From assembly GCA_016858145.1 (NCBI GenBank), contig JAEHOE010000018.1:558001-622000 (forward strand): a stretch of DNA of 64,000 nucleotides. Reading direction: 5' to 3'. Below the pieces are notes generated by a model. That model was not told the DNA's origin. It saw only the letters and a list, made by a program, of their open reading frames with translations, and made no database searches. The position numbers and the translations under genes were made by a program. This document shows, piece after piece, positions 35,251-45,621 of the stretch. Positions within the stretch are counted from its first letter, which is position 1; each line of letters opens with the position of its first letter. Origin of the DNA: Edaphochlamys debaryana. Its lineage: Eukaryota; Chlorophyta; Chlorophyceae; Chlamydomonadales.

Positions 35251-36079
35251 CAAACGGACTGCATGGGGCGCATCTAAAGGCCGAGTTGCGATGTGTGCGT
35301 TCTTCGCGCAGGAGCACCATGGCCAGCTTCAACTCCAACAGATGCGTAGGGGCTAGGCCTCTGTATGACACAAAGATTATCGCGGGCGAGCGCGCTGCCG
35401 TCGGCGACCTCGGCGCATCGGCCTGTTGGTGCACTCCGACTTCTTCCCAGCCCCCGGTTATGTTCGCGGCCGAGAAAACCGAGCAGCTCGAGCGCCGATT
35501 TGTAGTGCGAAGGCCTAAGTGAGCCAGACCAGGGCCCGCGCACGCGTTCCGTCGCGTTCTCCCCGGCTCCACCCCGCGGCCCTCTGCGCGCTGCAAGCCT
35601 CCAGGCAGTCCAGCGACGCCGCAGCGGGCTCGCGAGCGCATATCCCCCGCAAAGCAGCTCCCTCGCCCCCCCGACCACCTCTCCCGTCCAAGGATTATGC
35701 TTGGAACCAGACCTACGCCGGGCCTGCGTCGTGAGGTCCGGCTCTAACTGCAGCCCAGAGCACTGAGGGCCCGCCCTCAGCCGTACTCGACAACGGATCT
35801 GGTGGCCTTTGCTTTGGCTCGGAGCAGGCGGAAGGCCGGTCAACCAACACACGCAGCACGACGAGCCCCCATACACCCACTGGCCCCAAGCACCCCGGTG
35901 CGCAAGCGACCCGCTCCCTCGCAAGCAGCAGTGCCAGCCAGCAACTGTGGCTTAGAAGGGGTTCGCTCAGGCCGCTTAGGCGGACGGACGGAGGTATGAC
36001 CTGTGTGGTAGGCACCGTAGGCACCGCTCAAGGCCTCAAGCCGAGCCTTACACGTCCCCCCCCTCAATGTGCCGCCTGG

Positions 36080-36220
36080 TGCTGGTCGTCGCTTCTCTAC
36101 TCGCAAGAGCAGGGTTGCGAACGGTACCGCGCCAGAGATGTTGTTGCACTTTGCTGGCCCTGCTTTTCGCGTAACCTCGTCTCCCGTTTCCCCTTCCCCC
36201 CCCTCAACCCCCGACCTCCC
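36080..36220 (+). repeat. Dispersed repeat, copy B (matches 30195-30330)
   Basis: It carries CTCGCAAGAGC, TTTGCTGGCCCTGC, TTTTCGCG and ACCTCGTCTCCCGT in the same order and orientation as copy A. The two copies bracket the right GPDH arm. Confidence 0.6.
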
Positions 36221-36260
36221 CCCCCCCGCCTGGTATCCCACAGCCCGCGCCATCTCTACA

Positions 36261-36337
36261 GGGGACTCTCGGGGACTGGGGACTGGGGACTGGGGACTGG
36301 GGACTGCGGACTGCGGACTGGGGACTGGGAACTGGGG
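36261..36337. repeat. GGGGACT heptanucleotide minisatellite
   Basis: About nine to ten imperfect GGGGACT units (variants GCGGACT and GGGAACT) run up to the broken end of the DUF2061 duplicate at about 36339. Confidence 0.85.
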
Positions 36338-36339
36338 AA

Positions 36340-36795
36340 ATCCTTCCAGCACGGCTTTACGAGCTGCCTCGAGGCCCGCCTGCGTAAGGATACGACCATC
36401 GCACACACAGGAGTCAGCTAGGGGCCCTTCCGCATGCTGGCGCCGCGCGCCTGAGACGACCGGTGCAGTTTCACCAATGCACTTGGTAGCGGGAGTCATA
36501 GCCCGCCTCGTAGGTCGCCTCGTCTTGAAGCGTTGAAGGGGTGCTCCAATGTCGATGACGGCGGCGGTGGCAGACGCAGCTTCGCAGGCGTCACAACGTT
36601 TGTGCTGCGCTCAGCCCTCAGCGGTCTTGGGCTGGCTAAGCAGTCGCCCGCTGTTGGACGCTGGCCGGTCTAGGGATAGTGCGCAGACCAGGCGCAGAGG
36701 CCGCCGAGTCGCTGGCCTCAAGTGGAGCGGGCAGGGCCGGCCCGAGGCCCTCAGGGTGGACGCCTGCATCTTGCCATCGGTTTGCTCGGTGGTCG
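36340..36795 (-). pseudogene. Broken partial duplicate of the DUF2061 gene
   Basis: The segment is closely similar to 38925-39355, i.e. exons 1 and 2 plus intron 1 of the DUF2061 gene. The ATG is at 36769 and the leader still reads TLRASGRPCPLHLRPATRR. A 7-base insertion relative to the intact copy shifts the frame and creates a TGA at 36613-36611 just after PKTAEG. The membrane-domain exons are absent: the copy is cut by the GGGGACT minisatellite immediately after the exon 2 equivalent. It cannot encode the full protein. Confidence 0.8.
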
Positions 36796-38269
36796 CTCTT
36801 GTGAACGGGGCACTGATGGCGGCGTCTGCCAGCGTGGGGCGTGGGGTGTGCGGCCCAGAGCAATTGAAAGCTGATGCAGGGACAGGCGGCGGGGCGGCAC
36901 TGGCTGTGGCCGGGGGTGGGGCAGGTCTCAAGTGGAGGAGACGCCACACGGGGCAAGCGTTTGTAAGCGTGCAAGTGCAACCGGAGTGCAGGAGTGGCTT
37001 GCTACCGGTGAACGCAATGCAGTTACGCAGCGCCTGAGGCTGGGATCGCAGAAGTGCATGGAAGACGGCACGGTGTCGGGAGCTTGGGGAACACGGGCGG
37101 CTCGGAAGGAGATAACGGTGCAGCTTAACGTGTTGCAAGGGACCCTCCAGTGGGCGAGGGCCAGCCAGACTTCCTTGCCATCGCTAGTGTTGTACAGATG
37201 GCGTCAAACTTCTTGGAGCAAAGTGCCAAGACAACCTGTGAGTCCAGCGGGCCCCTCGCCCTTACCCTCGCCGCAGGGGAGCAGGCGCCCCCACCCCATT
37301 TATCTACAGGCCCCGCCCTCCCCGATCCCTCGAGGGGGCGCGACACAGCCCCAGGAAGACCCAACCCGCATACCCGCAGAACTCGCCCCCGCCAGCAGGC
37401 GACACCAGACAGCAGTGAAGTCGACCTTTAACGCCTTCTGAGCAGTCAAGCCCACGCGCACGTGAGAAGCGCACGAGGAGAACGCCGCCACCCCCAGTCC
37501 CCGAGCCCAGTCCCCGGGACCCGCCCATCCAACAACCCATTCAAGCCCCGCCGCACCGCAACACCCCACCGGGTCACAACCGAAACCATGCAAGAGCGGC
37601 CCTCCGAGCATAAAATTGCCCGTGCCTCAACACGACGGACCACTCTCCTGCACCAGTCATCCAACCAGAACGAAATACACTTTAGGGACGAGCACAAGTC
37701 AGTCTGCCGTATGCCACTCTCGGCTGTCTTCGTCGCTTAGATTACCAGTACAGATACATGAGGGGCACCGCAAGCACCAGCAATAGAACCACTTCCCGCT
37801 CGAGTGCGTGTTCCTGCTGGTCAGTCCCGCTCGCGACCATGGCGTCACCAACGCCCCGGGAGTCTGGATCCGCTTGCATGCGCTCTCGTAAGCACAGACA
37901 CGAAGGGATCTTCACAGCTGACTTCAGGCGCGACGCCTCGCCAGCGTCTCTGATGCTTTCTTCCAGCTTGCTTGCTGCACTCGCCCGAATCTGACAGCCT
38001 CAGAGCCGAGCCGCGCTGTGCGCACGGCATTGGCCCTGGAACCCGCTGCAACCCAGCCCGACCATAGGTCGGGGTGGCGCTGGGCATAGCCGGGCGGATG
38101 GCTGCCTGCCTGCCTCACAATTATCGCTCATTGAACCGCTGTCAACGTCCGCTGCACGCCACCCTAATAGATACCGTCGCCACTCCGGAGAAAAGTTGGC
38201 TGCCCGCCGTTAGCTCCTCTCCCCGCCGTTAGCTCCACTCCAGTGCTTCGACACTCCTGGTCCGTCATC
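36796..38269. other. Unassigned region between DUF2061 pseudogene and gene
   Basis: Several frames are open, but none shows conserved motifs, coherent splicing or a plausible gene ending. The 3' UTR of the DUF2061 gene should fall in the right-hand part. Short C-rich stretches near 37490-37520 resemble the complement of the GGGGACT units. Confidence 0.4.
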
Positions 38270-39330
38270 TCAGTTGAGCTTAATGTAGATCCATCCGCGC
38301 TCGTGGATGAGATAGAGCAGGTATTTGGAGACAAACTCAGCAGCGCCCATTTCGAGAGCGGACTCGAGCTGCAGACAGAGGGGGGCCGACCGGCACGTAT
38401 ATTGTAAGAGCCTGGTCGATCGGGCCAGGCCACGCACGCTGCGGCAAGAGTATGCGGCTACACAGAGGCGCTGGTTGCCTGGCAGGTGCGCGTACTTGCC
38501 CGGCACCTCCTAGCAAGTGAACCCTTTACATGCCGACATGGCCCGCCATTTGGCCAACCGCGGTTCCAGCAGCAGTCGTGGCCATGCAAACCAAAGCTGG
38601 AGACCCGCACGGTTCTCTTCCCGGACCTACCGACGCGTCAAAGAACGCCATTGCCAGGAAGATGGTTGTCGCTGTCGAGAAGAAGCGCCATGAAAGGGCT
38701 TTTACCATGCTCCGTAGCAACGAGTCGTGGGCAGGGGCGACCTACGCAGTGGATAAGCGCCCACGTCAACATTTGCGCAAGCCATGCCAAATTCGGTTTG
38801 GCGGCCAGCACCCCTCCATCCCCTAGCCACGCCCGTCGCATAGGGACCCCGCCACTTTCCAGTGAGAACGCAAGAGCGCCACGGAAAGGCCCAGTCCGCA
38901 GCCCTACCTGTGGCGCGGCTCCTCCTTCCAGCGCGGCTTTACGAGCTGCCTCGAGGCCCGCCTGCATAAGGATACAGCCATCGACATACAGGAGTCAGCT
39001 AGGGGCCCTTCCGCATGCTGGCGCCGCGCGCCTGAGACGACCGGTGCAGGTTCACCAACGCACTTGATAGCCGGAGTCATAGCCCGCCTCGTAGGTCGCC
39101 TCGTCTTGAAGGGGTGCTCCAATGTCGATGACGGCGGCGGTGGCAGACGCGGTCGCAGGCGTCACAACGTTTGTGCTGCGCTCAGCGGTCTTGGGCTGGC
39201 TAAGCAGTCGCCCGCTGTTGGACGCTGGCCGGTCGAGGGATAGTGCGCAGACCAGGCGCAGAGGCCGCCGAGTCGCTGGCCTCAAGTGGAGCGGGCAGGG
39301 CCGGCCCGAGGCCCTCAGGGTGGACTGCAT
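38270..39330 (-). CDS. DUF2061 small membrane protein with plastid-type leader
   Basis: Four minus-strand exons (39330-39064, 38961-38908, 38741-38631, 38368-38270) encode 176 residues with consistent phase-0 junctions. Residues 1 to about 70 are an Arg/Ser/Ala-rich leader (MQSTLRASGRPCPLHLRPAT) typical of plastid import. Exon 3 contains LLRSMVKALSWRFFSTATT followed by a hydrophobic segment. Exon 4 ends with GAAEFVSKYLLYLIHERGW. The pair of motifs RSxxKAxSWR and VxKxxLYxxHERxW is that of the DUF2061 family of small predicted membrane proteins of unknown function. Its 5' half is duplicated as a pseudogene at 36.3-36.8 kb. Confidence 0.85.
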
Positions 39331-39728
39331 CTTGCTGTTCTGTTTGCTCTACGCAGGCGTAAGGCTCTCTCCTCTCCCTCTATCTCACACTCTCTCAAGC
39401 AATCGACAGGCGGTAGGTTGAGTCGGGGAACTGAACTTTGCCGACTCGGGCACTCGGGCTCAAGCCCTTGCATCGGCGCCATCGTGGAACGGCAAGCCAA
39501 AAGCCCCGCTGCGTTTGTCCAAACCAGAACAGCCCGCTGTTTATAGCTGCTTCCCGCGCAGCGATTCAGGGCACATTCCTCGAGAATTTTGGGGGACGAG
39601 CGACCTGGAACCTAGCAGCGACCGTTTTCCCGCGGGCTTTCCCCTCCCCGCCTTGCGGGTCTGATAGGAGTACAACTTGGCTACGCCCTTGATAGGGCTC
39701 GCAGCGTGCCGGCGCCGCCAGAGCAGCC
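39331..39728. other. Divergent intergenic region, DUF2061 and G-patch genes
   Basis: The two start codons are 398 bases apart, so both promoters should lie here. The first ~25 bases are shared with the pseudogene flank. A CTCTC tract lies near 39366-39390. No gene is seen. Confidence 0.45.
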
Positions 39729-42700
39729 ATGAAGCTCCCGGCGGGCTATGTCGCGGGCGTGGGCGTACACAAGGCAACTGCGTATGGGGGACTAGGTCAG
39801 AAGCTGCTCGAGAAGATGGGTTGGAGCAAGGGGCAGGGTCTGGGCAAGGAGAAGGCGGGCATCAAGGCGGCCATCGAGGTCAAGAAGAAGGACGACAGCA
39901 TTGGGGTACGTATCGGGGTCAGGGGCTAGGAGACGGGAAGGGGGGGTGGGGAAAAGGGGAAGTAGGGAAGGGGAGCGGGAAGGGGGCTCACCCAACCTCT
40001 TCTGACGGCCACCCCTTGCTCGACGCTCTGCCTTTCAGGTTGGCGCCAAAGCAGCCGCCTGGGAGTGGGACAAGAAGTACTGGGAGGAGGCCTACAACTC
40101 CGCCATCCAGAACATCAACCACGTAAGAGCGTGCTACGCACAACTACCGCCCCTCCCCTGCACAGCTAGTTGTCCTCGCCGCCGCTGCCCCGCCCTCCGC
40201 CCATCCCCGCACACCCCTCCCTCCCCACCCTGAAACGCCGCTCCAGGAGACCAGCAGCAGCAGCAGCAGCGGAGGCTCCAGCGCAAGCGGCGCCTCGACT
40301 AGCAGCACGGGCGGCACCAGCAGCAGCAGCAGCGACTCGAGTGACAGCGACAGCGACAGCGGCCGCGGCCGCGGCAAGCGTGCGCGCAAGGGCCCCGCCG
40401 CAGCGGGCAAGGCCGGGCCCGTTGTGAACCGTGACGGCACGCTGGCGAGCGCCTCGGCGGCGGAGCTCAAGATCGCTGCGGAGCTGGCGAAGGACCCCTG
40501 GGGCAGGTGGGAGGAGAGGCGTGGGTTGGTGCACAGGGGTGGATGGGCCTAGACGACCGGGTCCCACGCGGTGGGATGGGGCTCAACGGCTCCGCGAAGA
40601 TGGCTGTACCACAGCACAGGGCCGTACGGGCCGCCCTTGGGCTGGGGGACTCCCTGCCGGGGGGCCGTCAGCCGAGGCCGGGCCTCACGCGTCCGCCTTG
40701 GCCTTTGTCGACCGTGGTCCCATACGAGCCGCCTGACGCCTGTGCTGCCTCTCTCGGCGGTTTGACTTGTCCGGGCGCAGGTGGGGTGGCCGCGGCGGCA
40801 AGATGGCCCGCATCCGGGCTCAGGAGCAGGAGGAGGCCAACCGGGCGCGGGCGAAGCTGGGACTGCCGCCGCTGCCCGAGGCGGCGCCGCCAGCAGCTGC
40901 CGACAGCTCCGACAGCAGCAGCAGCGATGACAGCGATGATGACAAGCCCGGGACGAGCGGGCGGGGCGCGGAGCAGGCGGAGCGCAAGGGGCGGCAGGGC
41001 AAGGGCAAGGAGAAGGCGAAGAAGAAGGGCAAGGCGGAGGAGGCGGAGGGCAAGCAGAGCAAGAAGGGCAAGAAGGAGCGCCGGAAAGCCGAGGCGGGGG
41101 AAGGCGACGCTCAGGTGCGTCGCGGCTGTTGCCGCCGCCTCGCGGCTGGGCATTGTATGCCGCGGTTAGGGGCCTAGGGCTCGACTGTGGCACTTCCTAG
41201 ATTCGGGGGACTGCTGCAGCACATCTAAGTTAAGTTAGGCGGGTTTAGTTAGGCGGTGCGCAGAAGGCTAGCAGGCACTGCGCCCCACAAGCTCACCTGC
41301 CTGCCTCAGCAACTGCCCCCAACTCCTGAACGCGCTGTGCTGCCCCCCACACACACAGGCGGAAGAGGCGGCCCCCGCCCCCGCCCGCAAGAAGCGCCTG
41401 GTGGTGGTGCTGGGGACGGACGCCATGCTGGAGGCGCGGAAGAAGATGGTGGGTCGGTCCGTGGAGGGCTGGGTTGGGGTTCTACATGCGCACATGGACG
41501 GGTCCCCGCACGGCGCGAGGTTGGGTGTGGGCGGGCGGCCACACGCACAGGGGACGCAGCCGGGTCGCTGGCCCGTGCGGGTAGCGCTTGCAAGGGTAAG
41601 GCAGCAGGTGTATGCCTCTCCGCCAGGACCCGGTGTCGCCCGTGCTGCTCTGACGACGGAGCCACACGAGAAGCACGGAGCGCTCTCCGTTCTTGACCCT
41701 GCACCCCTCGCTTGCGCCTGCCCTCCCCACAGTTTGCGTCCTTCACGCCCACGCCAGCCACCGGGTGGTGGGGCGCCAAGTACTTCGTCTCGGCGGGGCT
41801 GGTGGAGTCCCTGGAGGACGAGGAGGAGGGCGACCAGCGGCTGGCGGCGGCGGAGGAGCGGCTGGAGGCAGACAAGGCGGCGGGGCGCGTGGGGCTCAGC
41901 GGCGCGGCGGCGGTGGCGGCGGGGCAGCGGCAGGGCTTCAAGGAGGCGGACCAGGAGGCGCTGTACAAGCGGGTGGGTGCATGCGGGCAGGGGCAGGGAG
42001 GCGGGAGGCGTGGAAGGCGTGGAAGGCGGGGAGGGCGTGGACTCGGGAGCGTGGGCTGGTGAGGCGCGCGGTGAAGTGCCGAGCTGCCGGAAGGAGCGGG
42101 AGGCTCAGCGCCGAGGTAGGGGGCGCTCTGGAGGGCCTGCGCTGCCTGGCCACCTCCCAGCTGGGTATCCAGCTCTGTCGAGCACACCCGCGCGCCCGCC
42201 CGCAGTCATTGCCCGGCGAATCGGCCTGACCTGGGGAGTTGGCGCTATACCGCTCAGCTTACCGTTACCCCGCGTGACCATCCCCCACCTCCATCTGCAC
42301 CCGTGTGCTGCAGGTCCACGACTTCCAGCGTGTGGGTCGCCGGGGCCTGGGCAAGGGCGAGATCAAGGTCGGGGGCGCAAAGTGGGAGGGCACCAAGAAG
42401 ACGTTTGGCGAGGACGACGACGAGGAGGAGGCGGACGGGGAGGAGGCCGGGGCCGGCAAGGCCGGGGAAGCGGAAGAGGAGGAGGAGGAGCAGCCGGCGT
42501 CGGAGGGCGAGGGCAAGAAGCGGAAACGGGACAAGGCGGCGAAGAAGGAGGCCAAGGCCAAGAAGGCAGCGGATGCTGCTGCGGAGGCAGAAGCGGAGGC
42601 GGAGGCGGCAGCAGCAGCAGCAGAGCCGGAGGCGGGCCGGAAGGGCAAGAAGCGGAAAGCCGCCGCGGCTGCCGAGGCCGCGGCTGCAGAGGCGGCCGCG

Positions 42701-43581
42701 GAGGAGGGCCAGGTCGTCAACGGCGATGTGCCCGCCGCGCCCCAGCCCAAGTGGCTCAAGCTGGCACGGACGGTGCTCAAGCAGGTGCGAGGGGCAGTCA
42801 GGGTCCCGGGTTGTGGAGTGTATGGGAGCCCCGGACGTGTCAGCGAATGTGTTGCCGCGCGGAGCGCGCCCTCACGGCGCACCCCCTCGCAATGTCCGCT
42901 TCCGCAGTCCTGGCCTCTGAGACCCGACGAGCACAACCCCCCTTCCGCACACTCGACACATAAGCCCACAACCCGCCACGCCCCCCGCTCGCAGTCCGCC
43001 AAGCGGCGGCTCAAGCTGCGCGCAGTCGTCGAGCAGCTGCTGGAGGCGGCGGAGGCGCAGCACCGGGAGCACCACCACAAGCACCACCACCACCACCACC
43101 ACAGCAAGCACTCGGGGAAGGCCAAGAAGGGGGACAAGAAGAAGGCCGGCAAGAACGGCTCGGCCGAGGCGGGGCCAGCGGAGGGCGGCGAGGCGGAGGC
43201 GGGTGCGGTCGCAGTGCCGGCCAGCCCCTGGGACGTGGACTCGGTCCGCCAGGCTCTGGAGCGCAAGGTGGGCCGCCGCTGGGCTTCACGGGCCGGGAAG
43301 GAGTCTGGATGGAGCTTTGGTACTTGGGGCGGGTGGGGATCTTGGGTGCGGCGGGGTCTTGAGCTGTCGATGAGCAAGGAAGGGTCGGAAAAGGTGCAAG
43401 GGGGAGGGAGGCCGCCGCGTCGCATGACTTGTCCTGCTGATCTTGTCCCGCTTGCTGTTCTGAGCTGTTCTGCGCCGTTCCTCTGTGGCCGCAGATGCGC
43501 AAGAGCAACAGCGGCCTGGCCCTGGACGGCAAGTTCCTGACGCTGGTGGAGGAGGGCGGCGACGCGGCGCAGCAGGCGTAG
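39729..43581 (+). CDS. G-patch domain protein (GPATCH4/PINX1-like, nucleolar)
   Basis: Nine exons encode about 671 residues: 39729-39905, 40039-40122, 40247-40506, 40781-41114, 41359-41448, 41733-41972, 42314-42784, 42995-43267, 43495-43581. The N-terminus holds a G-patch (LGQKLLEKMGWSKGQGLGKE, then IGVGAK and KYWEEAYNSAIQNIN) of the GPATCH4/PINX1 type. Such proteins activate DEAH helicases in rRNA/snRNA maturation. The middle has a conserved-looking block (FTPTPATGWWGAKYFVSAG; HDFQRVGRRGLGKGEIKVGG). The rest is highly charged Lys/Glu/Ala sequence with Ser runs, KKRK nuclear/nucleolar signals and a His run (about 43069-43102). The last exon and about 340 bases of 3' flank are tandemly duplicated downstream. 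Confidence 0.85.
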
Positions 43582-44340
43582 GCGTTGTTGGCCAATGGCG
43601 GTGCCGTCGCCCGCGCTGACCGGGCAGGACGTTGCAGGGGCGCGGAAAAAAGCTTGGGGGTGGGCGGGGGCGAGTGCAGACTGCGGAGCGAGTCGAGGCT
43701 CGAGGGCCTGGTGCAGGATGGGGGGCTTGACGTGGCGGGGTGAGGAGGGCCGGCCAAGAAGTGGCGAGGCTAGATAGGTTTGCGGCGTTGCGGCTCTTGC
43801 GGCTCTTGCAACAAGGGTTGTGGAAACAGCGGGGGCGTGGAGCTGCGAAGCCCTGCGCGGGCATAAGAGCGTGATGTATGGATGAGAGTTGAGACTTGAG
43901 AGTGGGTGGACGAGACGGCGGCAAGAGCAACAGCGGCCTGGCCCTGGACGGCAAGTTCCTGACGCTGGTGGAGGAGGGCGGCGACGCGGCGCAGCAGGCG
44001 TAGGCGTTGTTGGCCAATGGCGGTGCCGTCGCCCGCGCTGACCGGGCAGGACGTTGCAGGGGCGCGGAAAAAAGCTTGGGGGTGGGCGGGGGCGAGTGCA
44101 GACTGCGGAGCGAGTCGAGGCTCGAGGGCCTGGTGCAGGATGGGGGGCTTGACGTGGCGGGGTGAGGAGGGCCGGCCAAGAAGTGGCGAGGCTAGATAGG
44201 TTTGCGGCGTTGCGGCTCTTGCGGCTCTTGCAACAAGGGTTGTGGAAACAGCGGGGGCGTGGAGCTGCGAAGCCCTGCGCGGGCATAAGAGCGTGATGTA
44301 TGGATGAGAGTTGAGACTTGAGAGTGGGTGGACGAGACGG
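43499..44340. repeat. Tandem duplication of the G-patch gene's last exon and 3' flank (422-bp unit)
   Basis: Unit 1 is 43499-43920 and unit 2 is 43921-44340. They appear identical to the eye except at the joining end. Unit 1 starts within codon 2 of the last exon (CGCAAGAGC) and includes the stop codon. Unit 2 therefore carries a second, normally untranslated copy of the exon and stop. Near-identity points to a very recent event or an assembly duplication. Confidence 0.9.
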
Positions 44341-45621
44341 ACAAGTTGTGAGATGGGCAACGGCGAGAGCTGTGTGGTCCCGTTCTCCCGTAGCATCACG
44401 GCCGCCTCTAGGTGACGCGTGGCAGGGCATCCCGGTAGCGGCACATACGGAGGTGTGCCGTGCTTGCCCTGATGGGAGGAGGCTGTGTAGGCGACGGCTG
44501 TTGGCTCTGATGTGGGCACGTCAAGAGCGTGGGCACGTCAAGAGCAAAGTGTTACAGGAGCCGTACACACGGCGGTGAACCATTGAATCAACTTCGCCTT
44601 GAGCCCCCGATGGATGCCGCGGAGGAAGCGTGAGCGGCATAAAATGACGAAACGTCAGACAGCCTCCCTAGTTACTTTCTTCTTCGTGCGTCTCGTTGGA
44701 GCGTCACTTGTGGCCATGCCAGCCATGCCAACCAGCAACGAACAGCTTATCGAACGGACGGTCTTCGGCCTTGCGCCGTCAATTTTCAGCCCTTCTCTCA
44801 GCCGTGGACTCGAGCGCTCGCAACTCCTCGTAAACTTCCCTTCCCTTCGCTCCCCTCCCCCCTTCGTAACCCACCGAAGCCCCTGCACCTTCTTCTTGAC
44901 TTTCCCCTCCCCCAACCACCAACCGACCAACGAAACATAAAATTAGAACTACTCAACCAGACGGAAGATCCCAGTACTCTCTTAGGCCAGAAGACAGCCT
45001 CACAATACTGCAGGACCGAACACGGTCCGGCTAGGCACAAACTCGCATCAGCCCAACACGTGGCCGCGCGTTGCAAAGCCAAGGACGCTCTGCTCCATCC
45101 GACCAGCGTTGTCGAGGCTTGAGGCCTTCCATTCCCACATTATCTCGCCAAGTTCCTGTATGGTACACGGGGCCAGCCAAGCACCCCCACAGTAATGCGG
45201 CACGCGACCGGACGCCGCAGCCCTCACGCCTTCCGTTAGGACCCTGCGCCTCAACGCACTAGTGTACACGTGACCCCGGGTCTGCCGTACGGCTGCCCTG
45301 AATGCCACAAACGCGTGCCCCCTCCTCTCTTCTCCGCTTCTTTGCCCAAGTCAATCTTCAAGTAGCAGCTGCCTCCGCTTTTATCTGCCAAACCCTTCTC
45401 TGTGCGGTAGCTCTCCGCTCCTGTAGCCGCTCCTCTGCTGATGCATAGCACACGCCTCAACTCAGGCTTCTTCATAAGGCTCTCCTCGCGTACAGCTCTC
45501 ACAACCCTCCTGCAGAGCATGTAACCTCCTCGCACAGAAAGCTGCAGCTACCTTCTCTCAAGGCTGCGCATCTCAAAGCTCGTGCCCCTCTTCCACGGGG
45601 GCTAGCGAACCGGCGAATCCC
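44341..45621. other. Intergenic between convergent G-patch and FAD-protein genes
   Basis: The stretch is AT-richer than its surroundings and no coding exon is supported. It should hold the 3' UTRs of both neighbours. Confidence 0.45.

Larger units (their letters stand above)
30880..35757 (-). repeat. Right arm of the 4.9-kb inverted repeat carrying GPDH copy 3
   Basis: It matches the complement of 6098-10978 across promoter, all introns and exons, and 3' flank, with scattered differences. The 19.9 kb between the arms contains SNM1, GAPDH, PGK and arsJ. Confidence 0.85.
35091..36338. other. GPDH copy 3 upstream region, repeat copy B and heptamer array
   Basis: Bases 35091-35757 are the duplicated promoter/upstream arm, with TATA-like CATATAA on the minus strand at 35244-35250. 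Beyond 35757 the sequence is unique except for the dispersed repeat at 36080-36220 and the GGGGACT minisatellite at 36261-36337. No gene is supported. Confidence 0.5.

Noticed and set aside
35840..36499. Minus-strand frame reading through the GGGGACT array as a Pro-Ser-rich protein
   Set aside because: The residues (VPSPQS units) come from the minisatellite itself, and the upstream part is the DUF2061 pseudogene read out of frame.
36340..36795. Second functional DUF2061 gene
   Set aside because: A frameshifting 7-base insertion gives an early stop and the membrane-domain exons are missing.
43921..44340. A separate short gene in the second 422-bp unit
   Set aside because: It duplicates the G-patch terminal exon and flank. 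The shared open frames are mirror images of the same repeat.
42265..44430. Long minus-strand frame (721 codons) opposite the G-patch gene
   Set aside because: It is a shadow of Glu/Lys/Ala-rich exons; the plus strand has conserved G-patch motifs and coherent introns.
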